Shown piece by piece: positions 34,087 through 42,029 of a stretch of 64,000 nt of DNA (positions are counted from its first letter, which is position 1; each line of letters starts with the position of its first letter). Origin of the DNA: Isoptericola sp044389085 (GTDB taxonomy: Bacteria; Actinomycetota; Actinomycetes; Actinomycetales; Cellulomonadaceae). The position numbers were made by a program, and so were the translations under genes. The notes below the pieces were generated by a model that was not told the origin of the DNA, searched no databases, and saw only the letters and a program-made list of their open reading frames with translations. The DNA lies in the NCBI RefSeq assembly GCF_044389085.1, contig NZ_JBIRXP010000001.1, positions 62,001-126,000 on the forward strand, given 5' to 3'.

Positions 34087-34983
34087 CTATCTCGGGTAGA
34101 CCACGTACTGGGCGACGACGGATACGACGGCAAGCAGGCCACCGGCGATGGCACAGCGGCGGCGCCACGGTCGGGGGAGGGCCAGGGCGAGAAGGAGCAG
34201 TGCGAGGCCGAGAAGCCAGCCGTCGTGCCACCAGGCCAGCGGCTCGGAGACGACGAGCCGGACCCAGTCCTCCTGGTACTGGCTCGGCGCTGACAGCAGC
34301 CAGTCCCCGGGCAGCGTGGCCGGGTCGACCCCCGGCCCGAGGTCCACGTAGACCGGCTGAGACTGGAAGATGGAGAAGGGTGCGAGCGGACCGGTGAACA
34401 GCCAGTAGACGTGCGTGATGAAGTACCCGGTCGCCAACGCCGTCAGCGCCGCGGCGAGGGAACGCATCCGTCGTCCCGCCGCGGCGCCGACCGCGACGGC
34501 GAGGATCAGGCCCGCGACGGGCTGCGCCAGCTCGCCGGCCGTGAAGTAGGCGTGCGCGGTCGCGCCCGGCGGGTTGCCCAGGGTGAGGCCGCCGAGCTTC
34601 CAGATCCGGACCACCATGGCAGCGAGGGCCAGGACCGAGACGGCCACGGGTACGACCGACGCCAGGAGACGCGCCAGCGCCCGGTGGCCCTCACGGACCG
34701 GGGTCGCCTCGCCCACGTTCAGGCGCTCGCGGTGGAACGACAGGGCGGCCAGGGCAGCGGTGGCGAACTGGAGACCGATGGCGGGCCACGGAAAGCCCTG
34801 GTAGTGGGCTCCGGGCCAGGGCTCGGGCTCGCCGTAGGCCCACGTCCCCCAGGCGCACGCGAGCACCGCGAGCGCCAGGAGCGGGTTCCGCACCATGCGA
34901 CCGGCCTCGAGGCGGGCCAGAGCGACGACGTGGGTGCGCTGTCGAGCGACGACGCCCGGCTGCGGGGCGAGGACCGTGCTCAT
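34087..34983 (-). CDS. Membrane protein, probable ABC-2 permease partner
   Basis: A 298-residue protein with six or seven hydrophobic helices. An N-terminal cytoplasmic stretch (LARLEAGRMVRNPLLALAVL) resembles ABC-2 type permeases. No specific family is recognised. It overlaps the upstream gene by four bases and lies in an operon with an ABC ATPase, which makes it a likely permease subunit. Confidence 0.68.
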   Translation of the reverse strand: MSTVLAPQPGVVARQRTHVVALARLEAGRMVRNPLLALAVLACAWGTWAYGEPEPWPGAHYQGFPWPAIGLQFATAALAALSFHRERLNVGEATPVREGHRALARLLASVVPVAVSVLALAAMVVRIWKLGGLTLGNPPGATAHAYFTAGELAQPVAGLILAVAVGAAAGRRMRSLAAALTALATGYFITHVYWLFTGPLAPFSIFQSQPVYVDLGPGVDPATLPGDWLLSAPSQYQEDWVRLVVSEPLAWWHDGWLLGLALLLLALALPRPWRRRCAIAGGLLAVVSVVAQYVVYPR

Positions 34984-35525
34984 CGTGACCTCCCGAATGC
35001 GATGGCGGCTCCGGCGACAGCGAGAACGTGCCAGGGGTGGGTGAACCACCAGGTGGTGACGTCTCGGACAGGCGCGGGCAGGGTGTCGAGCAGCCGCGCC
35101 GCGGCCAGCCAGCCTGCAGGGACGGCTGCGGCGACCGCCGCGCGCCGCGGCGGAAGCCAGGTCGCGACGGCGAGCCCCGTAGCGGTCAGCGCGAGCATCG
35201 GCAGCACGACGTCGGGCCCGATGTCGATCGCGGAGACGGCTGCTCCGGCCGGGACGACGACCCCGCCGACGCCTGCGAGCCGGAGCATCCGCCTGGCCAG
35301 CCGGCCGGTCGGCACGGCGGCGAGGAGCTCGTCCGCCGGGTCGTGCAGGGCAGTGGCCGCCACGCTGGCGAGCACCGCCGCGACGATCGGCGCCACCGAC
35401 ATCCCCTCGGCCGAGCGGGCCAGCAGTGCCGCCACCACCGCCGCTGCGGCGACGGCGACCGTGAACGGCCAGCGCAGAGCCCTCCCCGTCGGCCGGAGCG
35501 CCTGCCGTGCCGTGGCCGGGCTCAC
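34980..35525 (-). CDS. Membrane protein in ABC transporter operon
   Basis: A 181-residue protein with about five hydrophobic helices. The GTG start overlaps the ATPase stop (GTGA) and its own stop overlaps the next start (ATGA), so it is translationally coupled on both sides. Probably a second permease subunit; family not recognised. Confidence 0.65.
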   Translation of the reverse strand: MSPATARQALRPTGRALRWPFTVAVAAAAVVAALLARSAEGMSVAPIVAAVLASVAATALHDPADELLAAVPTGRLARRMLRLAGVGGVVVPAGAAVSAIDIGPDVVLPMLALTATGLAVATWLPPRRAAVAAAVPAGWLAAARLLDTLPAPVRDVTTWWFTHPWHVLAVAGAAIAFGRSR

Positions 35526-36382
35526 GACGGATCCCGGACCGCGAGCAGATACCCGTCCTCGAGGGTGGCCGCCGCCGGGCTGACGCCGGCGGGCAGCGTG
35601 CCCAGGTGTCGGTAGGCGCCGTGGGGAGTGGCCCACGACCTGGCGCCGTCCGCCGCCGGCTGGTCCGACTCCCACACCCGCCCGGCGGCGAGGTCGCGAA
35701 GGCCGTCGGGCGAGCCGTGGAACCGGACCGTGCCGTCCACCAGGATCACCACGGTGTCGCAGAGGGCGGCGACCTCGGCGGTGTTGTGGGTGGAGACCAC
35801 GACGGTGCCGCGGGTTGCCGTCGCGGCCAGCAGTGAGCGGAGCTCGAGCCGCTGTTCGGGGTCGAGGCCGCCGGCGGGCTCGTCGAGGACGAGGAGGTCA
35901 GGGCTGCCGACGAGCGCTGCGGCCAGGGCGACGCGCTGCCGCAGCCCGCCGGACAGCGATCGGATCTTGGCGTGCTTGCGATCGCCGAGACCGACCAGCT
36001 CCAGCACGCGGAGGCACTCGCGGTGGCGCCAACGACGGTCGGCGTGCTCCTTCAGGACGGCGACGTAGTCGACGAGCTCGAACGCGGTGAACGACTGATA
36101 CAGGTCGGGGCTCTGCGGCAGGTAGCCGAGGCGGCGGCGGATCTCCAGTCGCTCGGACGCGACGGCCGGGTCGTGGCCCAGGACGTCGAGCCTGCCGGCG
36201 TCCGGGGCGAGCACGGTGGCGAGCATCCGCAGCACCGTGGTCTTCCCGGCGCCGTTCGGGCCGAGGAGGCCGACGACACCGCCGGTGACGCTGAGGTCGA
36301 TCTCGTCGACGGCGACCGTGCTGCCGAACCTCTTGGTGAGGCCGGAGGCGGTCACGCCCGCCGTGGCGTGTCTCGTGGTCAC
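35522..36382 (-). CDS. ABC transporter ATP-binding protein
   Basis: A 286-residue ATPase. Walker A is GPNGAGKTT at residues 41-49, the Q-loop is in LGYLPQSPDLY, the signature LSGGLRQR is near 149-156, Walker B LLVLDEP is near 168-174, and the switch His is in VVSTHN. The C-terminal 70 residues are a family-specific extension. It powers export with the membrane genes downstream. GTG start overlapping the anti-sigma stop. Confidence 0.92.
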   Translation of the reverse strand: MTTRHATAGVTASGLTKRFGSTVAVDEIDLSVTGGVVGLLGPNGAGKTTVLRMLATVLAPDAGRLDVLGHDPAVASERLEIRRRLGYLPQSPDLYQSFTAFELVDYVAVLKEHADRRWRHRECLRVLELVGLGDRKHAKIRSLSGGLRQRVALAAALVGSPDLLVLDEPAGGLDPEQRLELRSLLAATATRGTVVVSTHNTAEVAALCDTVVILVDGTVRFHGSPDGLRDLAAGRVWESDQPAADGARSWATPHGAYRHLGTLPAGVSPAAATLEDGYLLAVRDPS

Positions 36383-37197
36383 GGGTACCTCCGGTAGTCG
36401 AGGCGGTCGCGGCGTGCCGCGACCAGGGCCGCGGCGGCGAGCGCTACGAGCAGGGTTGTGGCCTGCACCGGCAGGCTCGCGATCAGTCCGGCGACGATCG
36501 CTGGGCCGTTGTGCATGCTGGCGATCAGCACGCCCATGGCCCAGGTGGCCCCGACGACGGCGGTGACGACGGCCGGTTCGACGCGCGTCGTCCCGGCGAG
36601 CAGCACGAGGCCGGACAGCGCCAGGCCCGGCAGCAGCCAGGCCAGTGCGAAGCGGGGGGACAGGCCAGAGGCCAGCGCACCGACGACTCCGATCGGTGCG
36701 GCGATGGCCGCCACCAGGACCGCACGCCGGGCCACCAGCCGGATCCCGGCGACCGGGGTCGCCTCCGAGAGCTCCCCCGCGGGGTCGGTCTCGCGCCGGA
36801 AGGCGAACAGGACCGCGACCATGGGGGCGAGCGGGGCACTGGAAAGGAGCGCGGTCGCCACGTACTGCTCCCCGGACCAGAGGGCGACGAGCGGCAGGGC
36901 CAGCACGAGGACCACGCTGATGGCCAGCGCCGCGGCCAGCGGTCCTGTCGAGGCCGCCACCCGGACCAGGAAGTGGCGCCCGCCGGCGATGTCGAGCTGA
37001 GCGTCCAGGGCATCGCTGACGGTCTGCCACCGGCGCTCGGAGTCGGTGACCGCGTCGGGCATGTCGACCGCACCGAGAGCCCGCCGGCACCGCGCGCAGC
37101 TCAGCAAGTGGGTCTCCAGCGAGGCGGCGAGGAGCAGACCTGCGGCACCGCCGCGGTAGGTCGCCAGGTCCTCGGCCCCGGGATGCCACGTCGTCAT
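36379..37197 (-). CDS. Membrane anti-sigma factor (zinc-finger)
   Basis: A 272-residue protein. The N-terminal HLLSCARCRRAL supplies the His-x3-Cys-x2-Cys of a ZAS-type anti-sigma domain (about residues 29-40), and six or so transmembrane helices follow (about 80-265). It would hold the upstream sigma factor until a signal is sensed in the membrane. ATGA overlap with the sigma gene. The multi-helix membrane part is larger than in most anti-sigma factors. Confidence 0.78.
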   Translation of the reverse strand: MTTWHPGAEDLATYRGGAAGLLLAASLETHLLSCARCRRALGAVDMPDAVTDSERRWQTVSDALDAQLDIAGGRHFLVRVAASTGPLAAALAISVVLVLALPLVALWSGEQYVATALLSSAPLAPMVAVLFAFRRETDPAGELSEATPVAGIRLVARRAVLVAAIAAPIGVVGALASGLSPRFALAWLLPGLALSGLVLLAGTTRVEPAVVTAVVGATWAMGVLIASMHNGPAIVAGLIASLPVQATTLLVALAAAALVAARRDRLDYRRYP

Positions 37198-37748
37198 GCG
37201 AGCGCTCCTCTCAGCTCCGCGCGGGCGCGGCTCATGCGGCTCTTGACCGTGCCGCTGGGGATCCTCAGCCAGGCCGATGCCTCTCGGGTCGACATCCCGT
37301 CGAGGACGATGGCCTGGACGACGGCGCGCAGCTCGGGCGACAGGGACTGCAGCGCCGCACCGACGTCGCTGTGCTCGAGGCGCTGGAGCACCTGTTCCTC
37401 GGGCGATGGCTCGGTCTCGTGCCGAAGCTGGATCAGGCGCTCGATCACGTTCTTGCGCGGCTGCAGCTGGTGCAGCAGCGCGCGGATCGCGATGCCCCAG
37501 ATCCAGGCACCGACCTGTCCGTCGCCGCGCCAGCCCGTCGGCTTGCGCCAGACCGCCAGGAACGTCTCGGAGACGGCCTGATCGACGACGGCCCGGTCCG
37601 GGCACCGGTACGACAGTCGGGCCGACAGCCATGGCTCGTGCCGTCGGAACAGCAGATGCAGGGCGTCCCGCTCGCCGTCGGCGATCGCGCGCAAGAGCTG
37701 GGCGTCGGTGGCTTCCTCGCCCAGGCTCAGCGGACCCTCGTCGGACAT
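37194..37748 (-). CDS. ECF-type RNA polymerase sigma factor
   Basis: A 184-residue sigma factor. Region 2 is at about 25-90 (LLFRRHEPWLSARLSYRCPD...ETFLAVWRKP) and region 4 at about 125-180 (LSPELRAVVQAIVLDGMSTREASAWLRIPSGTVKSRMSRARAELR). The ATG at 37748 is chosen; a start up to 29 codons earlier is possible. Four-base overlap with the anti-sigma gene. It probably activates its own operon of transporter and esterase genes. Confidence 0.88.
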   Translation of the reverse strand: MSDEGPLSLGEEATDAQLLRAIADGERDALHLLFRRHEPWLSARLSYRCPDRAVVDQAVSETFLAVWRKPTGWRGDGQVGAWIWGIAIRALLHQLQPRKNVIERLIQLRHETEPSPEEQVLQRLEHSDVGAALQSLSPELRAVVQAIVLDGMSTREASAWLRIPSGTVKSRMSRARAELRGALA

Positions 37749-37854
37749 CACACTCACCTGTGCCGCCCAGGACTCCGGCTGGTTCACCGCGTCAAGGGCT
37801 ATTTCCGATGGTGACAGCATCCCGCGCACCGGCACGATCAGGGCTCGGGCTCGA

Positions 37855-38088
37855 TCAGCGCGCTGACGGGGCGCCGCTGTGGGGGACGCCGGGGCGAACG
37901 TGAGCGTGGTGCCTCAGGCGCGCGACCCGGCGGCCGGCGGCCGCGACGAGGTCGCGGATGCCCCGGGCAACACTGCCCCGCGTCGCCTGCTGGAACCGCT
38001 GCTCGCAGGCCCCCAGTCGCTCGGGCGTCCAGACCTGGTGGCGGATTTCTTCCTCGCGACCGAGCGCGAGCTCGAAGCTGAAGGACAT
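37855..38088 (-). CDS. Small hypothetical protein (77 aa)
   Basis: A 77-residue basic, helical protein starting MSFSFELALGREEEIRHQVW. A good RBS (GGAGGAG) precedes the ATG and third positions are GC-rich in the first 60 codons. The C-terminus is Pro/Ser-rich and less gene-like. No family recognised. It lies upstream of the sigma-factor operon on the same strand. Confidence 0.5.
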   Translation of the reverse strand: MSFSFELALGREEEIRHQVWTPERLGACEQRFQQATRGSVARGIRDLVAAAGRRVARLRHHAHVRPGVPHSGAPSAR

Positions 38089-38262
38089 GGCTCCTCCTTC
38101 GCGGGTGGGCCGGGTCGGACACCCGGCCCCCTGCGGTTACCTCCTTGTGCCACCGCGCGTCCCGGGTGGTTCGCGGCCACCAGCCGCGTGCGGAACCGAA
38201 ACCGACGCGGCGCGGCACAGACCGTCGAGCCGAGACCTTCGGCCCGGCGAGAGGAGACCCTC

Positions 38263-38709
38263 ATGTCCACCCACCACTCGCGGCGCGGACGCCCGACACG
38301 ACGCCGCGCCGGGTTCCTGATCACCGCCCTCGCCGCGTTCGTCCTGAGCGCGTGCGGTCCAGGCGACAACGGCGGAGGAGGCGGTGGCGGTGGCGGGGGC
38401 GGCGAAACGGACCCGCCACCGTCCACCGTCTTGCTGATCTGCCAAGCGACCGGCGAGCTCATCGGAGCGGTGAACGCCGGGGCCGCCGAGGACGAGATCG
38501 GAGGCCACGTCCAGCGGATCCGTGACCTCAGCCTCGACGACCCTCAAGCGGATCCGACGATGGGAGTCGTCTCCGCGGTCTGGAGCATGGCCGACGCGTG
38601 GCAGGGGTATCTGGCCCTGCGCGAGGATCCGGAGCTCAGCGACGGCGGCGCAGCGTTTCTCGCCATGGTCGAAGCCCTGCGGCAAGAATGCAGCGCAACA
38701 CTGCCGTGA
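38263..38709 (+). CDS. Lipoprotein with poly-glycine linker
   Basis: A 148-residue protein with a lipoprotein signal peptide: basic N-terminus, hydrophobic stretch, then lipobox LSAC near residues 29-32. An 11-residue run of glycines follows, then a small helical domain with two further Cys residues (CQATGE and QECSAT) that could form a disulfide. It would be lipid-anchored on the outer face of the membrane. Function unknown. Confidence 0.72.
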   Translation: MSTHHSRRGRPTRRRAGFLITALAAFVLSACGPGDNGGGGGGGGGGGETDPPPSTVLLICQATGELIGAVNAGAAEDEIGGHVQRIRDLSLDDPQADPTMGVVSAVWSMADAWQGYLALREDPELSDGGAAFLAMVEALRQECSATLP

Positions 38710-38750
38710 CTGAAGGCGAGCGAGCCATCTCCAGTTCGAGAAGGAGTGTC

Positions 38751-39065
38751 ATGATGTCAACTCTCCAAGAGCAAGCGACCATCATCACCGGCGACCCGAA
38801 CCTCGCCAGCGACCAGAAGGAAAGGCTGGTCGACGCCGTGTTGTGCAGGGCAAGCCAAGGAGTCGCCGAGGCAAGCCCAGTAGTCTCCGACAAGATCTGG
38901 CTCCTGCTGATCCGAGGCTTGGTGCTCCTCGCCGCAATTTCCTTGGGCGGCCTGGTCTACGCGATACTCGACGGAAACGACAGCACGAGTCCTGACTTGC
39001 TGCTCACGGCCTTCTCGACCGCACTTGCCGGACTGCTGGGACTTTTCGTGAACCCGTCGAAATAG
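38751..39065 (+). CDS. Small membrane protein (104 aa)
   Basis: A 104-residue protein. Residues 1-50 are polar and helical, with two transmembrane helices after (about 51-72 and 82-100). AAGGAG lies five bases before ATG 38751; ATG 38754 is the alternative. No family recognised. It follows the lipoprotein gene after 41 bases on the same strand, possibly one operon. Confidence 0.65.
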   Translation: MMSTLQEQATIITGDPNLASDQKERLVDAVLCRASQGVAEASPVVSDKIWLLLIRGLVLLAAISLGGLVYAILDGNDSTSPDLLLTAFSTALAGLLGLFVNPSK

Positions 39066-39082
39066 CGCCAACGCATACGGGT

Positions 39083-39286
39083 CTACCAGCGCAACGACGG
39101 CGCGTAGGCGGAGAGCGCCTGCTGCACAACCTGGTCGGCCATTTCGACGAGGCCGGCGTCGTCGCCCAGCTCGGCGAGCCGGTTATTTCGGTGCCAGGTC
39201 GTGCGCGGGAGCAGGGCCGGGGTACAGCGACTCCCGAACGCCGTGAACGCGAGGCTCGCATGCGCGTCGGCGCAGATCCCGGTGCG
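39083..39286 (-). pseudogene. C-terminal remnant of an unknown protein
   Basis: A 67-codon minus-strand frame with no start codon, bounded upstream by TGA at 39287-39289 and ended by TAG at 39083-39085. It reads like a genuine protein end, with segments such as ALLPRTTWHRNNRLAELGDD and QVVQQALSAYAPSLRW, and GC-rich third positions. The 5' part is gone. Family unknown. Nothing else is supported in 39066-39425. Confidence 0.4.
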
Positions 39287-39425
39287 TCAGACGGCCGGAG
39301 CTGTCCCCGCGGGCGTTCGAGCCGTCACCCCTGGACACCGCGCCGGTTGACCCGGCGGCACCGCGCCGGGCCGACGGCGACCGCTACGGTGAGTCCGTCC
39401 ACGTGGCGCGAGGAGCGGAGACCCG

Positions 39426-40384
39426 GTGCTTGCGGTGATCCAGGACGTCTACGGGCCGCCCGACGTCGTGCGAGTCGGGGAGCTGCCTGACCCGACACCG
39501 TCGGACGACCAGGTGCTCCTCGAGATCCACGCCTGCTCCCTGAACGGCTCCGACCGCGAGAACCTGGTGGGCCGTCCGTTCTACTCCCGGGTGGCGGGGC
39601 TGCGGCGGCCCAGGAACCCGGTCCCCGGGTCCGACGTCGCCGGTGTCGTCGTGGCGACCGGCAGCGCCGTGACCGGCTTCGCGGCCGGCGACGAGGTCTT
39701 CGGCGAACTGCCCGGGTACCGGGGCGGCCTGGCCGAGCTCGTGGCGACGTCGCCGACGAACCTGGTCCGCAAGCCGCCGGCCCTGTCGTTCGCCGAGGCC
39801 GCTGCCATCCCGCAGTCCGGCTGCATCGCGCGCTGCGCGCTACACGCGGCCTCCACCCGGGAGACAAGGTGCTCATCAACGGCGCGGGCGGCGCCGGCGG
39901 CGCATTCTTGATCGGGCTCGCACGGCACCGGGGCGCCGAGGTCACGGCCGTGGACCACGGCGACAAGGCCGAGCACCTGCGCCGGCTCGGCGCGGACCGC
40001 ACGATCGCCTTCGAGGACGAGGACTGGGCCACTCACCGTCACCGCTACGACCGCGTCGTGGACCTCGTCGCGAGCCGGACCCCGTGGCGGGTGCACCGGG
40101 CGCTGCGCCCCCGCGGCCGCTACCAGATGGTCGGTGGACGCACCGACCTGCTGCTCGCGATGCCGACGATCGGCACGCTGATCGGCCTGGCGACCGGCAA
40201 GCACGTCGGGGTGCTGATGGTGCCGCAGTCGGCCACCGCACTGGCCGAGGTCACCGGCCTGGTGACCGACGGCGCTGTCGTCCCCGGCGTCGACTCCGTC
40301 GTCCGCCTGCAGGACGCCCCCGCCGCGTTCGCGAGGCTCGCCGCGGGCGACAACCGCGGCAAGATCGTGGTCGAGGTGCGCTGA
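39426..40384 (+). pseudogene. Zinc-type alcohol dehydrogenase/quinone oxidoreductase-like protein, frameshifted
   Basis: Two overlapping frames make one MDR-superfamily oxidoreductase of about 319 residues. The first (39426-39911) gives the GroES-like domain (NPVPGSDVAGVVVATG, GDEVFGELPGYRGG). The second (to 40384) gives the cofactor domain (GDKVLINGAGGAGG, then LRPRGRYQMVGG, with VVEVR at the end). The shift is a one-base loss near 39828-39834, in an alternating GC run after the codons for SGCIA. The catalytic zinc ligands are not evident, so it is of the NAD(P)H-dependent quinone-reductase-like type. It is a recent pseudogene or a sequence error. Confidence 0.75.
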
Positions 40385-40444
40385 GCACCCGAGATCGACC
40401 GCCCTTGGCTCGAGCAGTGATGACGACCGACGCGGGGCGCCAGG

Positions 40445-41320
40445 TCAGGGCCGGGACGTCGCCGGTGCCGTGTCGAGCGCGCGGGCGCGACCCGAGACCA
40501 GGAAGACCGCGACCACGGCCGCGACGACGAAGACGATGTTGAACGTCCCGGCGAGGGCGTTGATCGACTCGGCCCCGGCGCTCGTACCGTGCGTGTCGAC
40601 GCCGCCGGTCGCGAGGATCGTCGTCGGGTCAGTCGCGGCGTGCAGGAGGATCGCCGGGACGATGCTCCCGGTGACGCGCATCGAGAGGTACATCATCGTG
40701 CCGAACCCGAACGCGAAGACGATCGTGGTGCCGACGGTGAGCAGGGCCTGCCCGGACAGGGCGTTGCTGGCGTGCAGGAGCGCGAACAGCAGCGACGACA
40801 GCACCATCACCGCCTTCTCCCCGTAGCCGGCCCGGCGCAGCATCGTGACCGCGACGCCGCGGGTGAGCACCTCCTCCGCGAACCCGATGCACAGGCCGAG
40901 GAAGAGTACGGTCAGCACGACCGTGGGGCTGTAGGACGACCAGCTCGTCCCGACGAGGTGCAGCGCGATCGGCGCGAGGACCAGGGCGACGGCGCCCCAC
41001 ATCCACGGGCGGCCGGCGACGGGCTGCGGCCCAAAGACCTCGCGCCGCCACCGCATGCTCCGGAGGAACACGAGGAGCAGGACGCTCATGACGAGGATCG
41101 GCAGGGCCAGGCCGAAGAACACGCTCCCTGCCGAGTCGAGCAGCTCGTCTGGGCTGTCGGGGCCCTGGCCCAGGAGGCCCACCAGCCGGCCCACGCCGAG
41201 ATAGACGGCGATGTAGAGCGCGGCGAAGAGGAAGGCCCGCCACCAGCCGCCGCGGCCCCAGAACCGCTGCCACCCGGAGGTCGGCGACGCCTGCTCGATC
41301 GAACCCGTCGGGTCTGCCAC
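40445..41320 (-). CDS. CPBP family intramembrane metalloprotease
   Basis: A 291-residue membrane protein with eight or so helices. The CPBP/Abi motifs are present: AEEVLTRG (Glu149, Glu150, Arg154), FALLHASNAL and ILLHAATDP with the metal-binding His residues. Members are Rce1-like proteases, some linked to bacteriocin self-immunity. The target is unknown. The GTG at 41320 starts a protein with a short hydrophilic N-terminus; longer frames upstream run into the hairpin region. Confidence 0.83.
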   Translation of the reverse strand: MADPTGSIEQASPTSGWQRFWGRGGWWRAFLFAALYIAVYLGVGRLVGLLGQGPDSPDELLDSAGSVFFGLALPILVMSVLLLVFLRSMRWRREVFGPQPVAGRPWMWGAVALVLAPIALHLVGTSWSSYSPTVVLTVLFLGLCIGFAEEVLTRGVAVTMLRRAGYGEKAVMVLSSLLFALLHASNALSGQALLTVGTTIVFAFGFGTMMYLSMRVTGSIVPAILLHAATDPTTILATGGVDTHGTSAGAESINALAGTFNIVFVVAAVVAVFLVSGRARALDTAPATSRP

Positions 41321-41491
41321 GGTGGTGGTCCTCTCGTCTCTCGCCGGTGGTCGGCGACCACGTCGGAGCGAGCGACCAGCACCGACAGGGGCGAGCGTAG
41401 GGATTCGCACCACGATCCGCGCGGCGACCGGAGTGGTGGGTGGGTCGACTTGGAGCTGCACTGCCGAGGCTGACCGCGTGGGCGTCCGCTG

Positions 41492-41518
41492 ACGGTGGTG
41501 GCACGTGGCCACCACCGT
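41492..41518. repeat. Hairpin 1 of 3
   Basis: ACGGTGGTGG (41492-41501) and CCACCACCGT (41509-41518), a perfect 10-base stem with a seven-base loop. The arms and flanks resemble hairpin 2. Confidence 0.7.
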
Positions 41519-41593
41519 GCGACCTGCACGATTCCCTGAGTGGGGAGAATCGGGCGACGCGGGCTGTCCGCGACGAGCTGGACATCGCCTTCG

Positions 41594-41620
41594 ACGGTGG
41601 TGCCAATGTGGCACCACCGT
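41594..41620. repeat. Hairpin 2 of 3
   Basis: ACGGTGGTGCCA (41594-41605) and TGGCACCACCGT (41609-41620), a perfect 12-base stem with a three-base loop. About 100 bases from hairpin 1 and similar in sequence, including the downstream flank. Confidence 0.75.
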
Positions 41621-41664
41621 GGTGACCAGCAGTTTCTCGGTTGGAGAGTCCCCACACCCGGATC

Positions 41665-41693
41665 GACGGTCCCGTCATTGTGACGGGACCGTC
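41665..41693. repeat. Hairpin 3 of 3
   Basis: GACGGTCCCGTCA (41665-41677) and TGACGGGACCGTC (41681-41693), a perfect 13-base stem with loop TTG. Sequence unlike hairpins 1 and 2. It could be a terminator or a protein-binding site. Confidence 0.75.
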
Positions 41694-41821
41694 CGACCAG
41701 GAGGAACACCGGGTCGACGCCGCACGCGGCGCAACCCCCGGCACCGGCTCCGCATGTACCTGCGTCGGCATTCGCGTCATGGGTCGATCGTCTGCTCGGG
41801 GCGCACGTGGAAGCGCACCCC

Positions 41822-41854
41822 GTGCGCACCACGTGCGCACCAGGTGCGCGAAGC
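41822..41854 (+). repeat. Three 11-base direct repeats (GTGCGCACCA type)
   Basis: GTGCGCACCAC, GTGCGCACCAG and GTGCGCGAAGC follow each other without gaps. Each of the first two contains the palindrome GTGCGCAC. They resemble operator or iteron repeats. Confidence 0.6.
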
Positions 41855-42029
41855 GGATCCTGGCATCTGTGCAGGTGTGGGAGCGCACGGGGAGAAACTG
41901 GTAGAGGTGCGTGCTCGTGAGGTGCGAGTTCTAAGGCGGGGTGCTCGAGGTTCAGACGTGGCCGGCGTCGACGCTCTTGGAAGTGCACGGACGAGGATCG
42001 CAACTCTCGCCGCGACCCTCGTCCCATTG

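Larger units (their letters stand above)
41321..42029. other. Non-coding region with multiple hairpins
   Basis: About 700 bases without a supported gene, lying between the promoter side of the CPBP gene and the end of a convergent-facing unknown gene. It contains three strong hairpins and a set of 11-base direct repeats, listed separately. I see no tRNA, no CRISPR array and no recognisable protein remnant. Confidence 0.6.

Noticed and set aside
41321..42029. Possible CRISPR array in the hairpin region
   Set aside because: Only two related hairpins about 100 bases apart, no uniform repeat/spacer pattern and no cas genes.
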